A stretch of DNA of 64,000 nucleotides, taken from assembly GCF_022213955.1 (NCBI RefSeq), contig NZ_JAKNTW010000011.1, forward strand, positions 1 through 64,000, read 5' to 3'. Both the position numbers and the translations under genes were made by a program. Each line of letters opens with the position of its first letter. The stretch's first letter is position 1. Below, one piece after another: positions 18,356 to 26,564 of the stretch. This stretch comes from Dolomitihabitans soli. Its GTDB lineage: Bacteria > Actinomycetota > Actinomycetes > Streptosporangiales > Streptosporangiaceae. Under the pieces are notes generated by a model. The model searched no databases, was not told the DNA's origin, and saw only the letters and a list, made by a program, of their open reading frames with translations.

Positions 18356-19780
18356 TTGACCGAGAATTCCCGCGCCAAGCTCGGCCCCATGGTCGCTGTC
18401 CTCTCCTTCAGCGGCATCGTCGTGTCACTCATGCAGACCCTCGTCGTGCCCCTCATCCCGGAACTGCCGCGGATGCTCGGCACCTCGCCCGCCAACGCGT
18501 CCTGGGTGATCACCTCCACCCTGCTGGCCGCCGCCGTGTGCAACCCGGTCGCCGGCCGCCTGGGCGACATGTACGGCAAGCGCCGCATGCTGATCATCAG
18601 CCTCGTCCTGATGGTCGCCGGTTCCACCGTGTGCGCGTTGAGCGGCTCGCTCGGCCCCGTCGTCGTCGGCCGGGTCTTGCAGGGCTGCGCGATCGGCGTC
18701 ATCCCGCTGGGGATCAGCATCATGCGCGACGAGCTGCCGCCGGCCAGGCTCGGCCCGGCGATGGCGCTGATGAGCGCGACCCTCGGCGCGGGCGGCGCGA
18801 TCGGGCTGCCGCTCGCCGCCTTCGTCGCCCAGCGGGCCGACTGGCACGCGCTGTTCTGGATGGCGGCCGGCGCGGGCGCGCTCAACCTCGTGCTCGTGCT
18901 GCTGTTCGTGGCCGAGTCGCCGCTGCGCGCCCCCGGCCGCTTCGACCTGCCCGGCGCGCTCGGGCTCACCGTCGGCCTGGTGTGCCTGCTCCTCGCGGTC
19001 TCCAAGGGCGGCGACTGGGGCTGGACGAGCCCGGTGACGCTTGCCCTGTTCGCCGGAGCGGCGGTGGTCCTGCCGCTGTGGGGCCGGCTGCAGCTCCGGA
19101 CCCGGTCGCCCCTGGTCGATCTGCGCACCTCCGCGCGGCGTCCCGTGCTGCTGACCAACCTGGCCTCGGTGATGGTCGGGTTCTCGCTCTTCGCGATGTC
19201 CCTGATCGTCCCGCAGTTGTTGCAGGCTCCGCGGAGCACCGGTTACGGGCTCGGGCTCTCGCTACTGGACGCCGCGCTCTGCCTGGCGCCCGGCGGGCTG
19301 GTGATGATGCTCCTGTCGCCGGTGTCGGCCCGGGTGTCCGCCCGCTGGGGTCCCAAGACGGCGCTCGTCACCGGCTCCGCGATCATCGCGTGCGGATACA
19401 CGGCGGGGCTGGGGCTGATGAGCGCCGCCTGGCAGGTGGTGATCACGGTGACGATCGTCTCGGTGGGCATCGGGCTCGCCTACTCCGCGATGCCCGCGCT
19501 GATCATGTCCGCGGTGCCGGTCACCGAGACCGCCGCGGCCAACGGGCTGAACGCGTTGATGCGGGCGGTCGGCACGGCCGTCTCCAGCGCGGTCATCAGC
19601 GTGGTGCTCGCTCAGATGACCATCGCCTCCGGGACGGCTCCCTCGCTCACCGGGCTGCGGGTCGCGCTGGTCCTCGGCGCGGCCGCGGCGGCCGTCGGAC
19701 TGCTCATCGCCCTGGCGATCCCGGCCCGCCGCGGGGCTAGCGCGGCCACCCGGGAGACGGCGACGGCCACCACTCCCTAG
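18356..19780 (+). CDS. MFS transporter, DHA2/EmrB-QacA-like drug exporter
   Basis: About 474 aa with roughly 14 hydrophobic segments. Motif A is GRLGDMYGKRRMLI between TM2 and TM3, and the motif C-like stretch is GAGGAIGLPLAAFVA. This points to a proton-driven multidrug exporter. I prefer TTG 18356 (LTENSRAKLGPM), with GGGAG 9 nt upstream. ATG 18314 lies at or before the start expected from the -10-like TAACAT at 18310-18315. The C-terminus ends in a Thr/Ala-rich tail. The substrate is unknown. Confidence 0.85.
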   Translation: MTENSRAKLGPMVAVLSFSGIVVSLMQTLVVPLIPELPRMLGTSPANASWVITSTLLAAAVCNPVAGRLGDMYGKRRMLIISLVLMVAGSTVCALSGSLGPVVVGRVLQGCAIGVIPLGISIMRDELPPARLGPAMALMSATLGAGGAIGLPLAAFVAQRADWHALFWMAAGAGALNLVLVLLFVAESPLRAPGRFDLPGALGLTVGLVCLLLAVSKGGDWGWTSPVTLALFAGAAVVLPLWGRLQLRTRSPLVDLRTSARRPVLLTNLASVMVGFSLFAMSLIVPQLLQAPRSTGYGLGLSLLDAALCLAPGGLVMMLLSPVSARVSARWGPKTALVTGSAIIACGYTAGLGLMSAAWQVVITVTIVSVGIGLAYSAMPALIMSAVPVTETAAANGLNALMRAVGTAVSSAVISVVLAQMTIASGTAPSLTGLRVALVLGAAAAAVGLLIALAIPARRGASAATRETATATTP

Positions 19781-19856
19781 ACCCGCTCAAGATGGCGGGC
19801 CCGACCGGCGTACGGCCCACGTGAACTGCTGGAACCCCGGGCACACGATGGCCCGG

Positions 19857-19890
19857 CCCCGTCGCTCGACCGCGGCATCGTGCGACGGGG
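19857..19890 (-). terminator. Terminator hairpin after bL37
   Basis: CCCCGTCGC (19857-19865) pairs perfectly with GCGACGGGG (19882-19890). The hairpin lies just beyond the bL37 stop on the minus strand. There is no T-run. Confidence 0.5.
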
Positions 19891-19900
19891 CGCCGGCGCG

Positions 19901-19978
19901 TCAGCGAGCCGTGGGCCTCTTGCCGTGGTTCGCCTTTCTCTTCTTCCGTGCCCGGCTCTTGCGCGCGCGTCGTGCCAT
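19901..19978 (-). CDS. Ribosomal protein bL37 (25 aa)
   Basis: A 25-residue, extremely basic protein starting MARRARKSRARKKRK and ending NHGKRPTAR. The KANHGKRP block matches bL37, the tiny large-subunit protein found in mycobacterial ribosomes (about 24 aa, MAKRGRKKR ... NHGKRPN). It is too short for most gene finders. GAAGGG lies about 11 nt before ATG 19978. A hairpin terminator follows. It is monocistronic and divergent from deoR. Confidence 0.78.
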   Translation of the reverse strand: MARRARKSRARKKRKANHGKRPTAR

Positions 19979-20068
19979 CCGCACACCGCCCTTCGTCGGG
20001 TTCTGGACTTCCACACTCCCTCGCGGACGCGTGTCAGACAAGACCCAAGCCCACGCGTCACCACGATC

Positions 20069-20080
20069 CAACATCTGTTG
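20069..20080. promoter_or_regulatory. CAACA-TC-TGTTG inverted repeat before deoR
   Basis: A short perfect inverted repeat immediately upstream of a -10-like CATAAT (20084-20089) and 39 nt before the DeoR start. Its position fits autoregulation by the DeoR protein. The binding specificity is unknown. Confidence 0.35.
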
Positions 20081-20118
20081 TGTCATAATTTGGGGGAATC
20101 TGTTTGAAGGAGAGATCC

Positions 20119-20913
20119 ATGCTCGCCCAGCAGCGCAGGCAGGCGATATTGGAGCGCGTTCGCGCGAGCGGCGGCGCCCGGGTCGCCGACCTGGTGCGGG
20201 AGCTCGGCGTCTCCGACATGACCATCCGCCGCGACCTGGAGGTCCTGGCCGGTCGCGGGCTGGTCTCCAAGGTCCACGGCGGAGCGACCGCCGCCGGTCC
20301 CGGATCCACCGAGGAGCCGGGGTTCACCGCCAAATCCGCCCGGCAGCAACCGGAGAAGGACACCATCGCCCGGCTGGCCGCCGCACTCGTACGGCCGGGC
20401 ACCGCCGTCGCGCTCTCCGCCGGCACCACCATCTGGACCCTCGCCCACCATCTGGTCGACGTGCCCGAGCTCACCGTCATCACCAACTCCATCCGCGTCG
20501 CCGACGTCTTCCACCGAGTCCCCAGGGCCGACCGCACGGTGGTCCTCACCGGCGGCGTGCGCACCCCCTCCGACGCGCTGGTGGGTCCGGTCGCGGTGGC
20601 CGCGATCCGGCGGCTGCACGTGGACACGCTCTTCCTCGGCGTACACGGGATGAGTTCCCGCGCCGGATTCACCACTCCCAACCTGCTGGAGGCCGAGACC
20701 GACCGGGAGCTCGTCGCCTCGGCCCACCGGCTCGTCGTGCCCGCCGACCACACCAAGTGGGACACGATCGGGATAGCCACGATCGCGGAGCTCGCCGAGG
20801 CGCACGTGGTGATCAGTGACGAGGGGTTGCCCGACGAGGCCAGGGAGACCTTGGCCGGCCAGGTCGGCGAGCTGATCATCGCGGACCACACCAACGCAGG
20901 AGAAAATTCGTGA
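20119..20913 (+). CDS. DeoR/GlpR family transcriptional regulator
   Basis: Sugar-phosphate-responsive repressor, about 264 aa. The N-terminal winged helix (RRQAILERVRASGGARVADLVRELGVSDMTIRRDLEVLAGRGLVSKVHGGA) is the DeoR signature, and the C-terminal domain is DeoR-type (ALSAGTTIWTLAHHL, LGVHGMSSRAGFTTPN). ATG 20119 has AAGGAGAG 4 nt upstream. It overlaps galT by 4 nt (GTGA), so it most likely controls galactose metabolism and itself. Confidence 0.93.
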   Translation: MLAQQRRQAILERVRASGGARVADLVRELGVSDMTIRRDLEVLAGRGLVSKVHGGATAAGPGSTEEPGFTAKSARQQPEKDTIARLAAALVRPGTAVALSAGTTIWTLAHHLVDVPELTVITNSIRVADVFHRVPRADRTVVLTGGVRTPSDALVGPVAVAAIRRLHVDTLFLGVHGMSSRAGFTTPNLLEAETDRELVASAHRLVVPADHTKWDTIGIATIAELAEAHVVISDEGLPDEARETLAGQVGELIIADHTNAGENS

Positions 20914-21998
20914 AGCGCACCGTCACCCATCTCGCCGACGGCCGGGAGATCATCTACTTCGACCGGCGTGACGACGCCGACCGCGGCGCGATCGACGAGC
21001 GCGACCTGCCGCCCCGCCCGCTCGCCTCCGAACTGCGGCACGATCCGCTCACCGACGAGTGGATCGCGATCGCCGGCCACCGGCAGACCCGCACGTTCCT
21101 GCCCCCTGCCGACGAGTGCCCGCTCTGCCCCTCCAAGCCCGGCCATCTGACGGAGGTCCCCGCCGCGGAGTACGACGTGGCGGTCTTCGAGAACCGCTTC
21201 CCCTCCTTCTCGGCCAACCTCGGCGACTACCCGCAGCGAGGCGGGCTGAGCGAGGTCCGACCGGGCCTTGGCCGCTGCGAGGTGGTCTGCTTCACCGCCG
21301 ACCACAACGCGTCCTTCTCCTCGCTCTCACCCGACCAGGTCGACCTGGTCATCGAGGCCTGGGCCGACCGTACGGCGGAGCTGTCCGCGATGCCCGGCGT
21401 CGAGCAGGTGTTCTGCTTCGAGAACCGGGGCGCCGAGATCGGCATCACGCTGGCCCACCCGCACGGCCAGATCTACGCGTATCCCTATGTGACCCCGCGT
21501 ACCAGGCAGATGCTGGCCGTGGCCGAGCGGCACCGGCAGCGCACGGGCGGCGACCTGTTCGCCGAGGTGCTGGCGGCCGAGCGGGAGGCGGGTGTCCGCG
21601 TGGTGGCGGCCAACGCGCACTGGACGGCGTTCGTGCCCGCCGCGGCCCGCTGGCCGTTCGAGGTGCACTTCTACCCGCACCGGAAGGCGCCCGACCTGGG
21701 CTCCCTGAGCCCCGCCGAGCGCGCCGCCTTCGGCCCGCTCTACACCGAGGTGCTGCGCCGGCTCGACGGGCTGTTCGACGTCGCGATGCCCTACGTGGCG
21801 GCCTGGCACCAGGCGCCGGTCCGGCAGGGGCGTGATCTCGCCTATCTCCACCTGGAGTTGTTCAGTATCCGGCGCGCGGCGGGCAAGCTGAAGTATCTGG
21901 CAGGATCGGAATCGGCGATGGGCGCGTTCGTCAACGACGTGCTGCCGGAGGAAGCGGCCCGCATGCTGCGAGGCAGTCACGAAATGATCTCTATCTGA
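20910..21998 (+). CDS. galT: Galactose-1-phosphate uridylyltransferase
   Basis: Leloir-pathway enzyme that exchanges UMP between UDP-glucose and galactose-1-phosphate. The catalytic HPHGQ is near residue 182 (LAHPHGQIYAYPY). The N-terminal metal site is DECPLCPSKPG and the late motif is VAAWHQAPV. 362 aa. GTG 20910 overlaps the deoR stop (GTGA), with AGGAGAAAA upstream. galE and galK, which usually accompany galT, do not follow; the next genes are unrelated. Confidence 0.95.
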   Translation: MKRTVTHLADGREIIYFDRRDDADRGAIDERDLPPRPLASELRHDPLTDEWIAIAGHRQTRTFLPPADECPLCPSKPGHLTEVPAAEYDVAVFENRFPSFSANLGDYPQRGGLSEVRPGLGRCEVVCFTADHNASFSSLSPDQVDLVIEAWADRTAELSAMPGVEQVFCFENRGAEIGITLAHPHGQIYAYPYVTPRTRQMLAVAERHRQRTGGDLFAEVLAAEREAGVRVVAANAHWTAFVPAAARWPFEVHFYPHRKAPDLGSLSPAERAAFGPLYTEVLRRLDGLFDVAMPYVAAWHQAPVRQGRDLAYLHLELFSIRRAAGKLKYLAGSESAMGAFVNDVLPEEAARMLRGSHEMISI

Positions 21999-22053
21999 TT
22001 TCATTTTAATGTCGCGTGACCAGCAGTTTGCCACTACCATCCTCACACATCGG

Positions 22054-22202
22054 CCTCACCAGCCGAATCGCCTAATACCGGGCGCCTCGCCCGGGAACCG
22101 GGGACCCACCGCACATGGGGTGAATCCACGGCACCTCAGCCGTGGTAGGGCGCACCATAACTCTTCCGCCCGAACCCGTCAGCTAACCCGGTCGGCGAGA
22201 GG
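22054..22202 (+). ncRNA. c-di-AMP riboswitch (ydaO/yuaA class)
   Basis: The leader carries the conserved actinobacterial ydaO blocks in order: CCGGGGACCCACCGC, GGGGTGAATC, GGTAGGGCG and CCGAACCCGTCAGCTAACCC. The outer helix pairs CCTCACCAGCCG (22054-22065) with CGGTCGGCGAGAGG (22189-22202). The 3' strand runs into the Shine-Dalgarno of the next gene, which suggests control of translation as well as transcription. In actinobacteria this class controls peptidoglycan-active secreted proteins, consistent with the gene downstream. Confidence 0.93.
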
Positions 22203-22214
22203 AGAGGAGTGTGC

Positions 22215-23192
22215 GTGGCGGCTCTGTCCCCCACGTTTCGTCGTCATGCCGCGATCACGGCCTGCGTGCTGGCCACCGCCGGAGCCTTGGCTCTCGGCCC
22301 GGCCGGCGCCGGTATGGCGGAACCAAAACCGACCAAGTCAGAGCTCAAAGCCGAGCTCGGGCAGCTCAATAAACGAGTGGACACGCTGATCGAGGATTAC
22401 AACGCCAAACGCGTGGCACTCGCCGAGGCCCAGAAGACGGAGAAGAAGGCCAAGAAACGGCTCAACGCGGCCGATGACGCCTACGAACGCGCCGCGAAGG
22501 AGGTCGGCAGCATCGCCAGGCTGCGTTACGAGGTCAGCGACAGCACGGTGCCCGCGCTGCCGACGGGCGAGAGCATGGGCGGCGCCGCCCTGCTGGAGCA
22601 GATGGCCGCCGAGCAGACCGCGCACCTGCAGGGTTTCTCCACCGCGCGCGACAGCAGGAAGAAGGCGGCCGACGAGGCAGCCGCCCTCACCACGAAGATC
22701 CGCCTCCAGGCGGAAGACGTGGACCGGAAGCGCAAGGACGCCGAGAAACTGATCGATCAGATCGAGAAGAAGCTCGATCAGCTCATCCCCACCGGAACGG
22801 GCAAGCGTTCCGACGGCAGCTGGGCTCCGGAACTACCCGTGGGCAGCGACAACATCACCCCCCGCACGCGCCTGATGCGCGACGAGATCAAGGATCGCTT
22901 CAAGCTCTCCACCGTGGGCTGCTACCGGGTCGACAACATGGGCGAGCACCCGCTCGGCCGCGCCTGCGACTTCATGCTCAGCTCCGGCGGCGCGATGCCC
23001 GGGGCCGCACGGGCCGCGCTCGGCGACCAGATCTCCGCCTGGACCATCAAGAACGCCCGCAAACTGGGCGTCAAGTACGTGATCTACAAGCAGCGCATCT
23101 ACAACATCGGCTCCCCCGGCTGGCGCGGCATGTCGAATCGCGGCAGCGTCACCGAGAACCACTTCGACCACGTCCACGTCTCGATGTACTGA
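22215..23192 (+). CDS. Secreted coiled-coil protein with ARB_07466-like C-terminal domain
   Basis: About 325 aa. The signal peptide (FRRHAAITACVLATAGALALGPAGAGMA) probably ends near residue 34. A long Lys/Glu/Ala-rich coiled coil follows (KSELKAELGQLNKRVDTLIEDYNAKRVALAEAQ and a second stretch near 140-190). The C-terminal globular domain has conserved Arg, Asp, His and Trp (TVGCYRVDNMGEHPLGRACDFML, ENHFDHVHVSMY), as in the ARB_07466-like peptidase-like domain near cell-wall hydrolases. Layout resembles NlpC/P60 or M23 wall proteins. GTG 22215 has GGAGAGGA 6 nt upstream. The c-di-AMP riboswitch controls it, so a cell-wall remodelling role is likely. Confidence 0.85.
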   Translation: MAALSPTFRRHAAITACVLATAGALALGPAGAGMAEPKPTKSELKAELGQLNKRVDTLIEDYNAKRVALAEAQKTEKKAKKRLNAADDAYERAAKEVGSIARLRYEVSDSTVPALPTGESMGGAALLEQMAAEQTAHLQGFSTARDSRKKAADEAAALTTKIRLQAEDVDRKRKDAEKLIDQIEKKLDQLIPTGTGKRSDGSWAPELPVGSDNITPRTRLMRDEIKDRFKLSTVGCYRVDNMGEHPLGRACDFMLSSGGAMPGAARAALGDQISAWTIKNARKLGVKYVIYKQRIYNIGSPGWRGMSNRGSVTENHFDHVHVSMY

Positions 23193-23195
23193 GCG

Positions 23196-23257
23196 GGCGG
23201 GCCTTCGGCTGGACACCGTTCGGCTCGCTGCCCTTCGGCCGGCGGGCAAGGCCCGCC
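23196..23257 (+). terminator. Hairpin after the riboswitch gene
   Basis: GGCGGGCCTT (23196-23205) pairs with AAGGCCCGCC (23248-23257), with smaller CCTTCGG structures inside the loop. It lies immediately after the stop. The long loop lowers confidence. Confidence 0.45.
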
Positions 23258-23368
23258 TCCGGACGTTTGCCTTCTCAGCGCGGCAGAGCGGTGACGAGGG
23301 TGCGCTGAGCCAGGCTTCGACGGGGCCACCGGCGCCCGGTGAGGGCGCCGGCATGGACGCCCGGCTGA

Positions 23369-23881
23369 TCAGTCGTCCAGCGCCTTGGCGATGATCTGGT
23401 CGAGGGACCCCGGGTCGGCCGGCTGTGCCACGGTCGCCTCGGCGAACCTGGTGATGAGCCGGGCGAACGTCTCGCGGTCCGACGGCTCCCAGTCGGCGAT
23501 GAGGCGGTCGAGGTAGGAGCGGCGGAAGCGGGCGACGGCGTCGAGGACCCGGCGTCCCGGCTCGCTCAGCACCAGCCGGACCCGCCTGGCGTCGATCTGC
23601 GAGGTCTCCCGCTCGACGAACCCGGCGGCGATCGCGTCGTTGACCAGCCTGCTGGCGGTGGAGGGGTCGACGTCCATGTGCTCGGCGACCGCGCCGACGG
23701 TCACCTCGGAGCACTCCTGGCCCAGCCGGTAGACCGCGCTGGTCACCATGACGTTGGACATCTGGATGGGCCTGGTGGGGGCACCGGCCCTGCGGGCACG
23801 CAATGGCCGGGCCCACATCCTGCGCAGGCGGAAGAGCGCGACGTCGATGACGGCTCCGGCTGTGCTCTGCTCGACTTCCAC
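23369..23881 (-). CDS. MarR-family transcriptional regulator
   Basis: 170 aa. The winged helix-turn-helix spans about residues 60-105 (VTVGAVAEHMDVDPSTASRLVNDAIAAGFVERETSQIDARRVRLVLSEPGR), including the Asp-Xaa-Arg-Arg wing tip. The start is GTG 23881. A perfect 9-1-9 palindrome just upstream is its probable autoregulatory operator. It lies 45 nt downstream of the site-2 protease gene on the same strand, so it may be read from both its own promoter and the upstream one. The ligand is unknown. Confidence 0.9.
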   Translation of the reverse strand: MEVEQSTAGAVIDVALFRLRRMWARPLRARRAGAPTRPIQMSNVMVTSAVYRLGQECSEVTVGAVAEHMDVDPSTASRLVNDAIAAGFVERETSQIDARRVRLVLSEPGRRVLDAVARFRRSYLDRLIADWEPSDRETFARLITRFAEATVAQPADPGSLDQIIAKALDD

Positions 23882-23900
23882 GCCCTCAGGCTATCACCAA

Positions 23901-23919
23901 TATGTGTAGGCTACACATA
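23901..23919. promoter_or_regulatory. MarR-type operator (9-1-9 palindrome)
   Basis: TATGTGTAG-G-CTACACATA is a perfect inverted repeat 20 nt upstream of the MarR start codon. Length and AT-rich outer arms suit a MarR dimer. It also lies 8 nt after the protease stop. Autoregulation is inferred. Confidence 0.72.
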
Positions 23920-23926
23920 ATGTAGA

Positions 23927-25234
23927 TCATCCCGCCAGGCGGATCGGGTTGACCAGGTCCGCGTACATCAGCAGCCCAGCCATAATGATCATGATGAACG
24001 CCATCGCGTAGGTCAGCGGCAGCGCCTTGGCGATGTCGACGTGACCGGGCGTGGGCCGCCTGGCGATCCTGGCGAACCCGCGCTTGACCCCTTCCCAGAG
24101 GCCGCCCGCGACATGCCCGCCGTCCAGCGGGAGCAACGGGATCAGGTTGAACATGCCCATCGCCAGGTTGAACCCGGCGAGCAGGTTGATGAAGAAGGCG
24201 ATCTTGTTCTCGACCGGCGCCTGCGACGCCGCGACCTCTCCGCCGATCCGCCCCGCGCCGATGACGCCGATCGGGCCGTTGGGATCGCGCTCGTCTCCGG
24301 AGAACGCGGCGTTCCACACGCCGACCATCTTCTCGGGGAGCCGGACGAGGGCGCCCGCCGTGGCCACGGTGAGGCTCCACATGTGCTCGCCGACCGCGCC
24401 GATGCTCTGCCGCTGGATCTCGATGACCGGCGAGACGCCCAGATAGCCGACGCCCTTCTCGATCTTTCCCGGCTCGTCGAGCGACTCGCGGTCCTGCGCG
24501 ATGAGCGTGGCGTTCAGCGACAGCCGCGCACCGCCGCGCTCGATGCCGATGACCGCGGGGCCCGCCCGCTCCGCGCGGATCGCCCTGGTCGCTTCCTCCC
24601 AGGTCTCGGTCGGCTTGCCGGCGACCGAGATGATGCGGTCGCCGGGGCGCAGGCCGGCCGCCGCGGCCGGGCTGGCCTTGTCCGCGGTCGTGCAGTCGGG
24701 GTTCTTGGCCATCTGCTCCGCCGTCTTCACGCACTTGGGCACGTTCGACAGCACCGTCTGCTCGGTCTGGACGCCGAAGCCCATCAGCACCACGGCGAAC
24801 AACACGAAGGCGAGCACGAAGTTCATCGCCGGGCCGCCGAACATGATGATGACCTTCTGCCACCACGGCTTGCGGTAGAAGACCCGGTTCTCGTCGCCGG
24901 GGCGGATCTCCTCCAGCGACACCTCACGGGCGGCGTCGATCAGTCCCTGGAACGGGCCGGTCCGGCTGGAGCGCAGCTTGGTCGGATCGTCGCCCGGCCG
25001 CGGCGGCAGCATCCCGATCATGCGGATGTAACCGCCGAACGGGATCCACTTCACGCCGTACTCGGTCTCGCCCTTCTTGCGGGACCACAGCGTGGGCCCG
25101 AACCCCACCATGTACTGCGGCACCCTGACGCCGAAGCGCTTGGCGGGGACGAGGTGACCGATCTCGTGCAGGCCAATGGAGATCATCAATCCGATCAGGA
25201 AGATGACGAGTCCCGCAACGTAGAGCCAGACCAC
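23927..25234 (-). CDS. M50 site-2 protease (RseP/Rip1 family)
   Basis: Intramembrane zinc metalloprotease, 435 aa. The active-site HEIGH is in the first TM segment (ISIGLHEIGHLVPAK). A PDZ domain occupies the middle (SPAAAAGLRPGDRIISVAGKPTETW), and the second catalytic motif is NLIPLLPLDGGHVAGGL. Such proteases cleave membrane anti-sigma factors or other single-pass proteins. In many actinobacteria the orthologue lies between dxr and ispG; neither is here, so this may be a paralogue or a relocated copy. The start is GTG 25234. Confidence 0.93.
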   Translation of the reverse strand: MVWLYVAGLVIFLIGLMISIGLHEIGHLVPAKRFGVRVPQYMVGFGPTLWSRKKGETEYGVKWIPFGGYIRMIGMLPPRPGDDPTKLRSSRTGPFQGLIDAAREVSLEEIRPGDENRVFYRKPWWQKVIIMFGGPAMNFVLAFVLFAVVLMGFGVQTEQTVLSNVPKCVKTAEQMAKNPDCTTADKASPAAAAGLRPGDRIISVAGKPTETWEEATRAIRAERAGPAVIGIERGGARLSLNATLIAQDRESLDEPGKIEKGVGYLGVSPVIEIQRQSIGAVGEHMWSLTVATAGALVRLPEKMVGVWNAAFSGDERDPNGPIGVIGAGRIGGEVAASQAPVENKIAFFINLLAGFNLAMGMFNLIPLLPLDGGHVAGGLWEGVKRGFARIARRPTPGHVDIAKALPLTYAMAFIMIIMAGLLMYADLVNPIRLAG

Positions 25235-25318
25235 CGTGGAAACCCCCGTTACCGAGAAGTCGCGAAGTACCCATTGTCAGGCTAGCCGAATCACGGCCTT
25301 TGCCGACCATCCACTGGC

Positions 25319-26434
25319 TCACGGCCGCCAGATGAGAATCAGCGCGCAGTCGTCGTTGTGCCCCGCGGACATGGAGTTGACCAGGGTGCGGGCGCCGTCG
25401 CGGAATCCCGAGGGCAGCAGCCGCTCGGCCTCGCCCAGCAGCCGGTCGAGCCCAGCGTCGATGTCGCGCCCCGGCTGCTCGATCAGGCCGTCGGTGTAGA
25501 GCATCAGCGCGTCGCCCTTGCGCAGCACCCCGCTGTCGGGCTCGCAGTGCAGGTCAGGGACCACTCCGAGGACCACGCCCTTGGCGGTGGCCACCCGCCA
25601 GGTGCCGGTGCCCGCCTCGAACTTCACCACCGGAGGATGCCCGGCGGAGGTGATGACGTAGTCGCCGGTGGAGAGATCGAGGCTCAGATGAACCGCGGTG
25701 ACGAAACCCTCACCTTCGCGTTGCCTGTGCAGATAGGTGTTGCAGGCCGGCAGGAACTCGGTGACCGAGCCGAGCAGCCCGCCGAAGGTGCCCGAGAGCA
25801 TCAGCGCCCTGGTACCGGCGTCGACCCCCTTGCCCGAGACGTCGACCAGGGCGAGCTCCAGCCGGTTCCCCTCGCGCATGGACACCAGGAAGTCGCCGCC
25901 GAAGGACGAGCCGCCCGCCTGTTTGAGCACCACCTTGGTGCCCCAGTCCTTGGGCAGCGAGGGCATCTCGCTCTGGCTCTTGAGCCGGTCGCGCAGTTCG
26001 AGCAGCATCGCGTCGCCGCGCAGCCCCTGCACCCCGAGTTTGCCCCGGGTGCGGGCCATCAGCGCGGACAGCACGATGGTGAACCCCAGCGTGACCAGCA
26101 ACCCCGGGCCGACGTGCGGCAGCCCGCGCATCACGCCGACGTAGCCGAGCACGACCACCACGGCGCACACCAGCCCGAACAGACTCCGCAACCGGAGCTG
26201 CAACCCGCCCACCAGAGTGATCAGGATCAGCAGCGAGGGCGAGAACCACTCGGTGGACACGCGCGCGGCGAGAACGCCGGTCACCAGGGTGAGGGCGACC
26301 AGCGTGAGCAGCAGATTGCGGTCTCGGGCGAGTGGCCCGCGGCGGACGAAGCGCACGATCCGCACCAGGAGCGGCACTCGGACCAAGACCGCACGGAGCC
26401 GTGGAGGGATCAGCGGCACCGGACGGGAACTCAT
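25319..26434 (-). CDS. Membrane-anchored SpoIIE-type PP2C phosphatase
   Basis: 371 aa. Four to five hydrophobic segments in residues about 38-130 are followed by an RsbU/SpoIIE phosphatase domain. Metal-binding motifs are SSFGGDFLVSM, LALVDVSGKGVDAG, YTDGLIEQPGRDID and GHNDDCALIL. It probably dephosphorylates an anti-sigma-factor antagonist in response to a membrane signal. It lacks the HATPase domain of the phosphatase at 14139. It is divergent from the Eis-like gene. I see no clear promoter. Confidence 0.9.
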   Translation of the reverse strand: MSSRPVPLIPPRLRAVLVRVPLLVRIVRFVRRGPLARDRNLLLTLVALTLVTGVLAARVSTEWFSPSLLILITLVGGLQLRLRSLFGLVCAVVVVLGYVGVMRGLPHVGPGLLVTLGFTIVLSALMARTRGKLGVQGLRGDAMLLELRDRLKSQSEMPSLPKDWGTKVVLKQAGGSSFGGDFLVSMREGNRLELALVDVSGKGVDAGTRALMLSGTFGGLLGSVTEFLPACNTYLHRQREGEGFVTAVHLSLDLSTGDYVITSAGHPPVVKFEAGTGTWRVATAKGVVLGVVPDLHCEPDSGVLRKGDALMLYTDGLIEQPGRDIDAGLDRLLGEAERLLPSGFRDGARTLVNSMSAGHNDDCALILIWRP

Positions 26435-26564
26435 GATGCGCCTGACTGTATCGGTCTATCCCTTGATTGGGCAGCCCACTTGACCAAGACCTTGATCATT
26501 AGACGACCGATCAGGCACCGATATCCGGTGGCCTTCCCCAGGTCAGCAGTCCTACCGTGGCCAA

